DNA of 51,690 nucleotides from Dichomitus squalens LYAD-421 SS1. Lineage: Eukaryota > Basidiomycota > Agaricomycetes > Polyporales > Polyporaceae. Location of the stretch: the NCBI RefSeq assembly GCF_000275845.1, contig NW_006766890.1, positions 1-51,690 of the forward strand. The letters are read 5' to 3'. Shown here piece after piece: positions 23,378-33,880 of the stretch. Every line of letters starts with the position of its first letter. The stretch's first letter is position 1. Both the position numbers and the translations under genes were made by a program. The notes under the pieces were generated by a model. It made no database searches. It saw nothing but the letters and a program-made list of their open reading frames with translations, and was not told the DNA's origin.

Positions 23378-24023
23378 ATGCCGCCCCAGCTCAAACTTAA
23401 CGCAGTCGCGTTCGTGTCCCCCCAAAACCATCCCATCCTCATACGAACGTTCGCGCAGGGACAGGATGAGCTGAAGTACCACTACATCGCGCACACCAGC
23501 CTCGACGTCATCGACGAACGCAGTGCGTCGGTCCTCAGTCCCGTCGCCCGTTCCCCGTAAGTCTGACCTGCGTCCGCTCGGACCGTCCTCCATGCATGCG
23601 TGCGACGGCACGGACAGTCGCAGCCGCGCTAGCGTCGAAGTCGACAGACTGCTATCTGAACCTGCTGTACACCATGGAGGACGTCGCGGTGTACGGCTAC
23701 ATCACGCCCCTCAAGGTCAAGATCATCATCGCGCTCGCGTTGACCGACTCCGTCGTGCGCGACGCGGACGTCATTACGGTATGTGTTCTCCCCTTTCCCT
23801 GCCGGTGCCCATTGACTCATGCCTCCGTACGCAGATATTCCGCGCGTTGCATACGGCATACCGCCAGGCGGTTGCCAACCCTTTCCTCAAGGTTAACGCG
23901 CCCATCGACGGCTACAACGACCACGCGACGCTCCTCCAGGCCGGCAACTCGAAGTGGAGAGCGTTCAGGAAACGGGTAGACGACATCGGCAAGGCTGTAG
24001 GGGCCGTCGGTAGCGCAACGTGA
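23378..24023 (+). CDS. TRAPP complex subunit 2-like (TRAPPC2L / Tca17)
   Basis: Three exons (23378-23522, 23618-23778, 23835-24023) give 164 residues. The sequence follows the sedlin/longin fold of TRAPPC2L: an N-terminal strand LKLNAVAFVSPQNHPIL, then LKYHYIAHTSLDVIDER, LYTMEDVAVYGYITPLKVKII, and a final helix pair IFRALHTAYRQAVANPF. TRAPP complexes are Rab GTPase exchange factors and tethers in ER-Golgi and Golgi traffic. Tca17/TRAPPC2L helps assemble the larger complex. The first junction (GACGAACGCA|GTGCGT) creates the Ile expected after DER. The start at 23378 (MPPQLKLN) fits the family length best. The C-terminus carries a longer tail (KRVDDIGKAVGAVGSAT) than the animal protein. Confidence 0.92.
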
Positions 24024-24404
24024 CTGCCTTCCCTTCGATTCTTTCGTGCGTGGTTGTGAGCGGACATGTGTGTGAGATGTTTCGTCGGTTCGTCTTATCT
24101 GTTCAGGCACTGGCCTTGCGCCGCTCCCACTGTCTGAGAAGAGCATGCCTCCAATGGCTGACTCCGAACCAAGAGCAATGTCTGCCTTTCTATTGACTCA
24201 GCATCCTCGAGTACACCGGTGTTGAGACAGATACGGGGCACACATCTCATCATTTCAGACACACTTCATTTAGATAGGGTCGATTCATTTCCCAATGACA
24301 TTTCTCTTTCTACGCATGCTTCGCAAATTCCGATGTGGTCGGGCTTAGGACGCGAGGAATCCCGGGGGATCCCACAAGCCTGTAGTTCGAAGGATGCTTC
24401 AGGT
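24024..24404. other. Convergent intergenic region
   Basis: About 380 bases between two convergent genes. It holds only their 3' ends; no gene or element is seen. Confidence 0.6.
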
Positions 24405-27400
24405 CTACAGTCCGATGAGTGCTTCCGCCAGCTGATCCAACCCTTCTGTCGTCTCCCTCGCCATCACGCGGACTACATCGTCCGCATCCGTCGCCGCTAC
24501 GTAACCAAGCGTGGTCCTGGCGCGCTTCATTGCACCCGGTGGGAGCATCAGGCCCTCCGCGTCTCCGGTCTCGTATACACGGCTCGTGCACGCCTGGATT
24601 AGTAGCGACAAGAAGTGCAGCGCCGCGCGTCGAAGTGGAGGGAACTTCGTGTACGTGGACGTTGGCTGGGAATCCATGGATGGCGTAGCCGATGTCGCAT
24701 CGTGTTGTTCTTCCTGATGTGCGTCAGCCTGTTCCCGTTCTGTTTTCGTGTCCGCGCTTCGGTCGGGCCGCAAAGAAGGCTTGCGCGGTGCTGCAGCGAC
24801 AGACTCGATTTGTAAGAGATCGACCATGGCGTCTGCGAGGTCCACAATATATGGCAGGACTGCGAGCGCGTTCGTCTTGATACACTGCGCGAGGAGGGAG
24901 ATCGCGGACGTCCTGAGCACAGTGGGGAACTGAGTCGTCCGGACCACCAGGAACAGAGCTGGGATAAGCAGCGGCGCTGATACTCCAAAGGTGAGCGTCG
25001 GTCGCAGCAAAAGGTCCTAAGCATCGACTCTCACCGTATGAGGGCAGCGCCTCGCCACATCGTTGAATGACCTGTCCCAACGCTTCACCCACGCGCGTTC
25101 GCATATCAACATCATGCTGCGACATTGTGCTTGCGCTCAGGCTGTCCAAACCACCTGCATAAGTGTTAACCAGCCCACGCAGGACGTCTTTCCCATAACC
25201 GTCGACCATCGCGGACAGGCCCTGCACGGCGTTGAGGAACATGTAGGAGTCGTCGTCCTGAATTGACTGCATGAATATCGATAGGATTCCTGGCACGAGC
25301 GCGCGGTCGAGCGGGGGCTCAGAGAGACCGTCTCTCCCCGGCCTCTTGCGCGCGGACACAAGCTGGCGCAAAAGCATCAGGCCGTGGGCGCGCACGGGGA
25401 GAAGCGGATCTTGGAGGAGCTTCAGCGCCTTCTGGTACGTCTCCTGCGGAGTTTCTGCGTCTCCAGCTGCCTTGGATGCCCTATCTCCAGCTGTATCGGA
25501 GGTCGAGGCGAGGCGCGCCGTCATGACCATCCTCGCCTCTCGTGTGAGCGAGCGTAACTCCTCATTGGACGCCTTCGATAATGGTTCGAGCAGGGAGAAG
25601 ATGTCATTGAGTATCGGCGCGTTCCGCGCAGATAGGTCGGGGTTCGCTGGGGATGACGATTGGTAAGACCAAACTGGGGGAAGATGCTGACAGCATACCC
25701 TCTAACACCGAAAGCAACAGCTGAACGGCGGTTGATGTCATATCGTCCAAGGGTTGGTCTGGCAGTCCCTCTGTGCCCTCCTCTCCGTCATCGCTGTCGC
25801 CATCTTCCAGCTCGTCGTCCTCCGCTTCGTCCGGTACGATGCGCAGAGATTCCATACGTAACCCCGCGTCCAGTGTCGTCTTGGCCTGAGAGGGTTCGGA
25901 CTGACGCGGATTCTCGAGCGCGTGCTTGATGAATGAAAGGATGTGTTCCGGCTTCTTGAGGATCCCCAAATTGTCGTCCGTTGAGAGTTGTTTTTGCATT
26001 TGTAATATAAGCTGCAGGTAGAGCAGAGTCCTACGCGACGTCAGCCAAGTGCTAAGCCAATAGGCGACTACTCACTTGAGTGGGTCTGCATCCGCATGAC
26101 TACGCAGCTCTCGGTAGCCTTCAAGCAGCCTCACAAACAACTCGGAGGAAACGTCTGCGCGTTTGAGACTCCCGATGAAGCTGACGAACTGTATGGGATC
26201 TGGCCTCAGACCGAGAATGTTCGCGTCAACGTCGAGGTCTCCGGCTTCTTCCGCCTGTTTGAGGCTTTCGGGGGTGAATAAGGAAAGTGACGTCGCATCT
26301 TGAGGAGCGCTGCAATTTGTACCGTCAGTGGACGACCGGTAGGAGCGGACAAGCAGCATACGTACTCTTCAGTTCGAGATATACTGCCAGCGACGTCCAC
26401 GCGCCAATTCCCACCTTCTCCATCGATAACGCGCCAAAGGGTGGAGATGACCTCAGCACTGCCCAGGAGTCTTCCCCACGTTCCTAGGTAGCCCTGAAGA
26501 GACTCGCGCAACAACGGATCAGATGCTCTTGTGCCTTTCAAATACGCATGCAACGCATACAGCGATGGCACAATTGGCGTGAACAAAGCCGATAAGAGAG
26601 GAGGAGATGGGTCCGTGTTGGTGAGTAAAACCTGTATGATACGGAGGGACGCATCGGTCGACAAGTCGCCAGAACCTGCATCTACGTCAGCCAGGTATCG
26701 CTACCAGTTCTTCCTGAATGCAACTCACCAAAGAGTATAGGATTGTGGAGCGATGAGAGCGCAAGGGTTGTCGCAGCCTTCTGTAGCTCGGGACTGTCAT
26801 CGTTCGTGAGCATGCGAGAGAGGGAGAATGCGATTGCTCGACGATGCGTCGCAGGAAGCGCCCGGTCTTCCAAGCTCAGCAGTAGCAGCATGCGTGGGAT
26901 GATGATTTTGCTGTAATCCTGAAGCCGCATTAGACCATGGTCAACCGCATGGAAACTCGACTGCGAGCGGTGTGTTCACCTCGTCCTTCATCCCGACAGG
27001 TACAGTGTTAAAAACTCGTGCCACATGTTCGAGCTTCTGTAGTGGCGCATCGTCTCCGGCCACGTCTTCTTCGGCGAATACTGACTCGCATAGTCCACGT
27101 ATCCCTTCTGGTCGCATAAGTTGTCGACTTAGGATGAAAGTGCATGCTCTTCGGGCATATAGGAGAGAGGAGGGCGCTTTGGCTAGGGTCTGGCCAACTG
27201 CCGAGATTACCTGAGATACGGGAAGCCTTCAAGCGGGTTAAGGGCGATTTCATATAGCGGGGGAGGCGAAGACATACCGAGAGAGCAGATACATAACCTG
27301 GGGACGGAAGGCATCGCCAGTAGGCATTGAATCGGACGCAAGCGACTTCGGAAGCCAGCCGCTTACGATGCAAGGCAAAAGGAGGTCAGACAGGTGTTGG

Positions 27401-27993
27401 TTTAGAATTGTCGCGGTCACGACAGACTTCGACAGGGGTGAAGCCGTCCCTTCGCATAGCGGCAAGGTCAGAAGTCGAGACGACAGCGAACACAAGACGG
27501 AGTACTCGTGCGGAAGTCCGGTAAGATCAATGATGCTAGCTCCTCTTGCGAGGTGTGATCTCGATGTTGACGGTATGGCTGAGACGATGCGTTGCAAGAG
27601 TGGTTCCACACCCCATTTGAAGACAATAGACGTTAGAGTGCGGATTAGAGCCATGTCCCGACTCCCGATAAGCGTCGGATTGTTCTCTCGGGTGATCTTC
27701 TCGTCACCATTTCTGCTTTGCCGCAGCGCATTATGTACAAACTCGTCTGGATCCCTCAAGAGTCCGTGCAGCTGTTCCAAGACGGAAAGGGCCCCAACGG
27801 CGGTGCTAAGCTGAGCGCCCTCGAGAGAAGACTCAGGCTGAGGTGCCTCATTTCCAACATATGCATAGTAGTCGGCGAGTCGGCACAAAAGAACGCCTTT
27901 GAGGTCGGTGGGGCGCGCCTCAGACGTTGCCGCGGGCCCTGTGAGTATGGCTGCAGCTTGGAAGATTTCACTAAGACCCCTATCCCTCGACAT
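24405..27993 (-). CDS. RTP1: RNA polymerase II assembly factor Rtp1 / TANGO6
   Basis: HEAT-repeat protein of roughly 1,050 residues in about nine exons. The diagnostic C-terminal block is clear: YQKALKLLQDPLLPVRAHG, LVSARK, then IQDDDSYMFLNAVQGLSAMV and GYGKDVLRGLVNTY (25060-25450). The last exon (24405-24982) ends DQLAEALIGL. Upstream exons carry the middle region (PEGIRGLCESVFAEEDV near 27110; KLEHVARVFNTVPVGMKDE near 27010; DYSKIIIPRMLLLL near 26915). Yeast Rtp1 aids cytoplasmic assembly and nuclear import of RNA polymerase II. The metazoan orthologue TANGO6 is also tied to secretion. The ATG at 27993 (MSRDRGLSEIFQAAA) is the nearest start. Open frames with good splice signals at about 28050-28430 (QTSFVSLFQYC; AYSDRLSKEVENV) suggest that more 5' exons exist, but I could not join them in frame. 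Confidence 0.85.
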
Positions 27994-28567
27994 TGCCTGA
28001 AAAGTGACATTGAGTACACGCTTTGACTAATCATGACACCTACCTCGCAAGGTACAGTATTGGAACAGTGACACAAACGATGTCTGTTGCTGGCCTCCCG
28101 GAAGATTCAGGCGACCAGGTGAGGTGGGCGTCTCCGTGGGTATGCCCTTCCTTGTGCGGCACCCACTGCGTTAGTGCTATTTAGTGATGTTTCTCCATGA
28201 TACTCACCTATCTCTCAGCACCTTTTGTAACGAGGAATGAACGCGTCGGGCAAAGGCCTGAGGCTCGAGGAACGGTCACGTCCACCGTCACGTTTTCCAC
28301 CTCCTTTGACAGCCGGTCCGAGTACGCCGGAGCGCCTCGTTCAAGCTCAACGTTAGCGCGATGTCCGACTCTACGTTGTAGCCATCAACCTCGATGTTGG
28401 CCTTCTCGGACTTCACCCATTTACACTCTGTAGAACACGGCCAATACTACTTAAGCACTCACCCTGAGAGAAGAAACAGTTTCAACAAAAGCTATGATTG
28501 TAATACGGCTGCCGTATCGGATATATTAGAGCGTCTTTTACGCTACCGCAGCTCATATAAGTAGTCC
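27994..28567. promoter_or_regulatory. Divergent region, Rtp1 / RBR gene, possible 5' exons of Rtp1
   Basis: The minus strand holds exon-like pieces with intron signals (for example GTGAGT...CACTAACGCAG across about 28147-28194) that may be the true 5' end of Rtp1/TANGO6. The right part (about 28440-28567) is AT-richer and should be the promoter of the RBR gene; a catataa box lies at 28555-28561, close to its ATG. Confidence 0.35.
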
Positions 28568-30900
28568 ATGGCTCGTTCGACGTTTCCCAAGCCATCACAG
28601 ATGCCCGACGATACCTCTTCTCCTTCGGCTATCATACAAAGGCTGGTTTCTGGTGAAACTCCCGAGTATGTTGTCACACATCCCGGCCGTAGTCAGTACA
28701 GCCAGACGGGTGGCGGGGTGTCCGCATGTGGCCTTGCCGCTCTCAATTGCGCACGGATCGTGTTGGGCCTCCATTCGACAGGACTCGGGACGACTCAACT
28801 GCTGGAAGAACTCATGAAGCGCAAGTTCCTCGAGGTACGCTCGCTAGCCGTCCATCTGTCTCATACTCCATCTCATTGCCCACGGGAACATCGCAGGACA
28901 TCTTGCAGCCTTGCCTCTCGTGGTCTAGTTCTGATCATCTGGCAGTCGATGAGATTCACAAGGTCCCAATCTTCCGCAAGTCCTTGAAGACAGTCGGCTC
29001 ACATTACGGACAAGCGGGACTCCCCTACTTTGAGGGACTGATGTCGTCAGTGTAATGCAGCCTGCGTCAGTGCCCTTTCGTACTAACTGCACAATCGGTT
29101 CAGGAACATCTCACAATATACAAAACAACATTCGACTTCGACTTGCGTCATCATAACGCGTCCACCAGAAATCATCGCATGCTTCTGTCTCTCCGATGTC
29201 CCTGCCGAACTCTTCGTCATCTTCGACTCCCATCCTCGTCCTCACAAGCATCCCCACGGCGCAGCATTCATCTTCAAGAACTCAGTGAATTCAACCGCGG
29301 AATACCTGGCGACCCTCTTACACTACGATGAGCGTCTCCTCCGCGATAGCACAGTTCAGTGGCAAGCCCAGCTGCTCGCACACTGCTCCGGAGACGTCTT
29401 CGTAGCACGGCGCGGTGGGTCGACGTCTAGCCAGTGGGGAGAGATGGCGTTGGAGGCAAGCCTACAAGTGCTAAAACTGCAGGCTAGTGTGAGAACCCTC
29501 GAGAAGAGGAACGAGGATCTGGAGGAGGACAAAAAGCGACTGAACGACGAGGTCGCCGAACTGGAGGATCAACTCCTCGAGCTCGACGACGAACATGAGA
29601 AGCTGAAGGCCAGGTACGAGCAGCTTCAAGCCTTGACGCAACACCGCCGGAGCACTTCCATCCCTCGATCGTCACCCAGCGATTACCGGCAGCAGCCTCT
29701 CCAAAGTCCTCTCGGCCTCGTTCCTTCCTCCCAGAGAGGCACCCCCGCGCCGACAGCTTCGTCTGCTCATCGTCCCCCACAGAACGGCTCGGCGACGTCT
29801 CAGGCGTCAGACTTCCATGCCGCCGACGCTCTAGCATCACAACTGCAACGAGCGTACGACGAGGAAAACCAGCAGCTCGCGCAGCAACTGAGACATCTCA
29901 AGGACATTCAACCAACCTTCTTCGACTGCGGCATCTGCTTCGAACGCCATCAAGACGACCACCTCGCCCGTGTGATGCCATGCGGCCATTCGTACTGTCG
30001 GCCATGCCTGAGAGCGTATGCAGTGTCGAAGATCAACGAGCATCGCTTCCCGATCCTATGTCCCAGCTGCGTCGCGGACAGGGGCCGCTCCGAATTCGGA
30101 GGTATCCTTCTGCTCCTCACTGGCATCCGTCTAGATTTGCGCAGACTGACACATCGTGCAGAGCTAGACGACTTCGCGATCCAGCAACTGGGCTTGGGCG
30201 AGCGACAATACGAAATGTTCTGCGAACTGCAACTGGCCCGCTTCTCCACCGTCATCCACTGTCGCAGGTGTGTTTCTACTTTCACTGCACCCAGACGCAC
30301 CGCGGTGCTCACGTACTCCCGACGCGCGCAGGTGCCTGAAGACGATCTTCGTCGACAAGGCAGAGTACGAGGAAGCGCAGGAGATCGTCTGTCCCCTCCG
30401 CGGTTGCGGCTATGCATGGTGCAAAGCGTGCTCGCAGGCCATCCAAATCGGGGGCCCTAAGCACTCATGCGACGGCTCTTCAGAACTCAAGGACCTCATG
30501 GCACAGCGTGGGTGGAAGCACTGCCCAGGCGAGTCTGGTCCCCCATGCAACCGACGGAAGGCCGGTACAGGACTCACGTTATCTCCGTCGCCTTGCAGGG
30601 TGCCAGACGCCAGCAGAGAAGATCGACGGCTGCAACCATATGACGGTGAGCAATGGGCTTCGCCATACTTCAGCGTGTTCCTGGACTGATTTCGGCTGCT
30701 GGCAGTGCATGTCGCCTGGATGCAACGCGTCAGTATATCAATCTCACTTCCAGCTTGCATTGTTTCGAAAGAGCTTACTTCTATGTTGTCCTTACAGTCA
30801 CTTCTGCTACCTCTGCGGTCAGCTCATCGTGCAATCTGTACTCAGAAACGAGATACACTCGGCCGTGTCAAGGCACTACCGTCGCTGCGTCCTGTTCTGA
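28568..30900 (+). CDS. RBR E3 ubiquitin ligase with N-terminal cysteine-protease-like domain
   Basis: Eight exons (28568-28834, 28897-29045, 29104-30101, 30162-30267, 30332-30528, 30599-30645, 30706-30728, 30798-30900) give 629 residues, every phase agreeing. Residues about 15-220 form a conserved domain with GGGVSACGLAALN (Cys54, Gln46 before it) and FVIFDSHPRPHKHPHGAAF (Asp180, His182). This pattern resembles papain-fold deubiquitinases, in particular the Asp-Ser-His of the herpesvirus tegument protease family C76. A coiled coil follows (about 265-330), then RING1 (CGIC from residue 414), an IBR domain, and RING2 (CPGC at 571-574, catalytic Cys584 in DGCNHMTC, HFCYLCG). RBR ligases pass ubiquitin through a RING2 cysteine thioester. 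The ligase call is firm from the Cys/His pattern. The protease call is inference. The fifth intron uses a GC donor. Confidence 0.85.
30529..30598 (+). other. GC-AG intron in the RBR gene
   Basis: The donor is CCCAG|GCGAGT and the acceptor CTTGCAG|GG. Joining here restores CPGCQTPAEK, giving the first zinc-ligand pair of RING2. No GT donor nearby keeps both the frame and the Cys pair. Confidence 0.75.
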
Positions 30901-31208
30901 CCCTGCGATCCTCATTCTCTTCAATTACCTCACGACTCGGCACTGTTGGCGCTGTATTTGTACCTCGTCCACTTACTTATCTACTCTTGCATTATAATAG
31001 CATAGCAGGAACCAGTTGCACTCTCGATATTATACAATCGCTGGCTGGGGATGCTACATCATCGTTTGCGGCGGGCGCGTCGGAAAGCAGGGCTGGCGTT
31101 ACAGAGTATCGTTACAATGGCACCGTGAATGCATCGGGCGGTCAACTGCCGATTCTATACCTTTTCACGTCTTCGCCGGAGGTCAACAAGAACGCAAGTA
31201 CTCGGGCC
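30901..31208. other. Convergent intergenic region
   Basis: About 300 bases between the RBR gene and SUP35, holding their 3' ends. No further gene is seen. Confidence 0.6.
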
Positions 31209-33271
31209 TTAGACGTTGAGGTTCGCAACGCCCTCTGCGGCCTCATCGATGCCGGAGTCGTGTATTTTTGTGACCTATAGGTTTGAAATTCAGGACGTGA
31301 GGTCGGACACGAATATAAAGCTTTAGTAGCGGAAGTTCTCACCTTGCCGATAGCGATTGTCTTGCCTTCGTCTCGGAGCGTGAAGCGGCCCAGCTGCGGA
31401 TAATCAGCGAAGCGCTCTACGCATACGGGCTGCACGGTCTCGATGAGCGCGACGATCTTCTGGCCCTTCTTCGCGAACTGCGGCGGCTTCTTCGACTTGC
31501 GGCCGGTCGCCTTGTCGAAGTAGTGAAGAAGTTGCTGTGACAGAGGATACAACTCAGAATAAGATGGCATGCGCAATCGAGGTACACAGGGCACGTACAG
31601 CGAGAGTAACTTCCTCCGCAAGAGTGTGACAGTGCATGACTGCCGAGTAGCCCGCACAGATGATGTTCTTGTGGTCCAATATCGCGAGCTGCGCCTCGAA
31701 CTGGCGCACGGCGTGAATGGGGTTCGATGGGCTGGTGAGGACGAAGCCAGGACTGATGTCCTCGTCGTCGACACCGCGGAGACGGATGCGGACGTTGTCG
31801 CCGCAGAACGCGTCATTAACCTCATCCTCCACCTCGTTGTAAATTGCGGAGACCTCGACCGTGTTCTTGTTGGGCATGAGCAGGAGCGTGTCACCCTTGC
31901 GCAAATGGCCGGACTCGATCTTGCCGACGACGATCGTGCCCATGTCCTTGTACTTTTCGGACACGGGCATCATCAGAGGCGCGTGGATCTTTCGGTCGAC
32001 CATGGGCATTTTGTCGAGGTGCTCGAGCAGGGAGGGACCACTGGGCGCGTGCAAGAGTCAATATGGGCAATCCGAGTCTCAACGCGTCGTGTACTTACTC
32101 CCACCAAGGTGCAACGTCCTTAGGGACACGTTCCTTCAAGTTGAGACCGGTGTATGCGGAGACGGGGATGAAGGTAACGTCATTCTTGACATTGAAGCCG
32201 GCTGCCTTGATGAACGGCGTGAGCTTGTCCTTGATCTCGTCGTACCGCGCTTTCGACCACTCCACCGTCGACTCGTCCATCTTGTTGATCACGACCACGA
32301 CCTTCTGCACGCCAGCCGTCTTGACCAACATGATGTGCTCGCGCGTTTGGCCGCCCTTCTCGAATCCAGTCTCGAACTCGCCCTTACGGGCGGAGATGAC
32401 AAGGATCGCGACGTCTGCCTGAGCTGCTCCAGAGATCATGGACGGTACGTAAGTCTTGTGACCGGGGGCGTCGAGGATCGTGTATCGGCGGGTGTCGGTC
32501 TCGAAGTATGCACGGCCGACCTCGACGGTCTTGCCCTTCGCGCGCTCCTGCGGGGTCGAGTCGAGTGCCCAGGAGAGGTACCAGGAGTCTCGGCCGGCTT
32601 CCTTGGCCTCGCGCTCGTACTTTTCCATCGTCCGCTTGTCGACCATGCCGGAGAGGAAGAGAAGCTGGCCTCCCATCGTACTCTTTCCGGCATCGACGTG
32701 ACCGATGAAGACGATGTTCAGGTGCTCCTTGACTGATCAACAGGAGATCGGGCTGAGCTGACAGGCGATAGATAGGTAGGAGGCTGTACTCACTATGACC
32801 GTAGAGATCTTTCAAGACCTCTTCGTCGACGGCTTTCTTGACTTCATCTGCGATCGCAGCGGAATCCGTCTTTGCGCGCTCGAGCGTGAATGATTTGGAG
32901 TTGGTAGCATTAGAAGCAGAGGTGGAGGCGGGTGCAGGTGCCACTTTAGCAGGCTCTTCTGATTTCGATGGTGGTGCACGGGCTGGTGTGGGGGAAGGAG
33001 CAGGAGCGGGAGAAGCGGCGGGCTTGGATCCACCGATGTTCAGAGAGATGGTAGCAGGTGGTGAGGGCGCGGCAGTTGGGAGAGGTGCCGACTTAGAACC
33101 ACCGATGTTCAGGGAAATAGTTGGAGGCGGTGGAGGTGCTTGGGTCTGTGGGGGACGCTCAACGGGCTGAGGGGGCGGTTGTGCAGCCTGCTGAGGCTGC
33201 TGCTGCTGCTGAGGGATCCGGAAACCCTGGCCGGGTACGAAAGAGAAAGCGTTTGCGTTAAGCTTGCTCAT
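31209..33271 (-). CDS. SUP35: Translation release factor eRF3
   Basis: Five exons (32794-33271, 32099-32732, 31599-32040, 31343-31534, 31209-31274) give 603 residues. The C-terminal two thirds are an EF1A-like GTPase: G1 GHVDAGKS, G3 DAPGHKTYV, G4 NKMD, then two beta-barrel domains ending RFTLRDEGKTIAIGKVTKI. With eRF1 it releases finished peptides at stop codons. The N-terminal extension of about 170 residues starts SKLNANAFSFVPG, which matches the PAM2 motif (L-N-x-N-A-x-x-F-x-P) that binds the MLLE domain of poly(A)-binding protein. A short Gln run and Pro-rich sequence follow, then two copies of TISLNIGGSK. There is no long Gln/Asn repeat of the budding-yeast prion type. It is divergent from SLA1, with a 600-base shared promoter region. 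Confidence 0.97.
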
Positions 33272-33880
33272 GGCTACAGTGCGTATACAACAAAATTGTC
33301 AGAGAGGAGAGCTGCGGTCAAATACAGAGGAGAACAGGTCGTCTAGGATAGAGTACGGTGTCCGGATGGGTGTGGGGGGCAAGGTGCGGTCTCGAGACCT
33401 GGCTCTCAAGTTTTCGGTCGATTGCCACTTCCGGCCCGATCAGCCACTCATCTCATCTCGACTCAACTCATCGCTTCCGTCGGCTCATGCCTCTATGTCC
33501 TCTGCCACAGCCAAGCTGTGCCCAGGTTGTGAGCTGGAGAAATACGTGGTCGTTGTCCAGACTTCGGAAACATATTCGGAGTCCGGATCCATGCATTCTA
33601 AAGATAAGAGAAGCATGTCCTGCAGCTGATTCATCTGTATATCCGATGCTATAGCTACTGCATGCGCAACCGCCGCAAGGCATGTATGTTGGTAAAACTT
33701 GCAAAGATTCCCGCAGGATGCAAATTACAGTAGATGCCCTAAGAGGCGGAAGAGTGTTCACGCCCGCAACGAGCGCGAAGAAGGCGCCGGATGTGATCAT
33801 AGAGGGCCCGTGCCTGCCGACGTTCCCGAACACCACAATCTACACCTCCCACCCACCCGCCCCGCTGTCGCCCATTCTCC
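33272..33880. promoter_or_regulatory. Divergent promoter, SUP35 / SLA1
   Basis: Shared upstream region of two divergently transcribed genes. Short open frames on both strands have no family resemblance. No clear TATA box is seen for either gene. Confidence 0.4.

Noticed and set aside
24724..25530. Whole 268-residue open frame as an independent gene
   Set aside because: Only its first part matches Rtp1/TANGO6. The remainder reads through an intron into a wrong frame, so it is one exon of the larger gene.
31861..32736. 291-residue open frame on the plus strand
   Set aside because: Antisense to the highly conserved SUP35 GTPase exons; coding bias of the real gene explains it.
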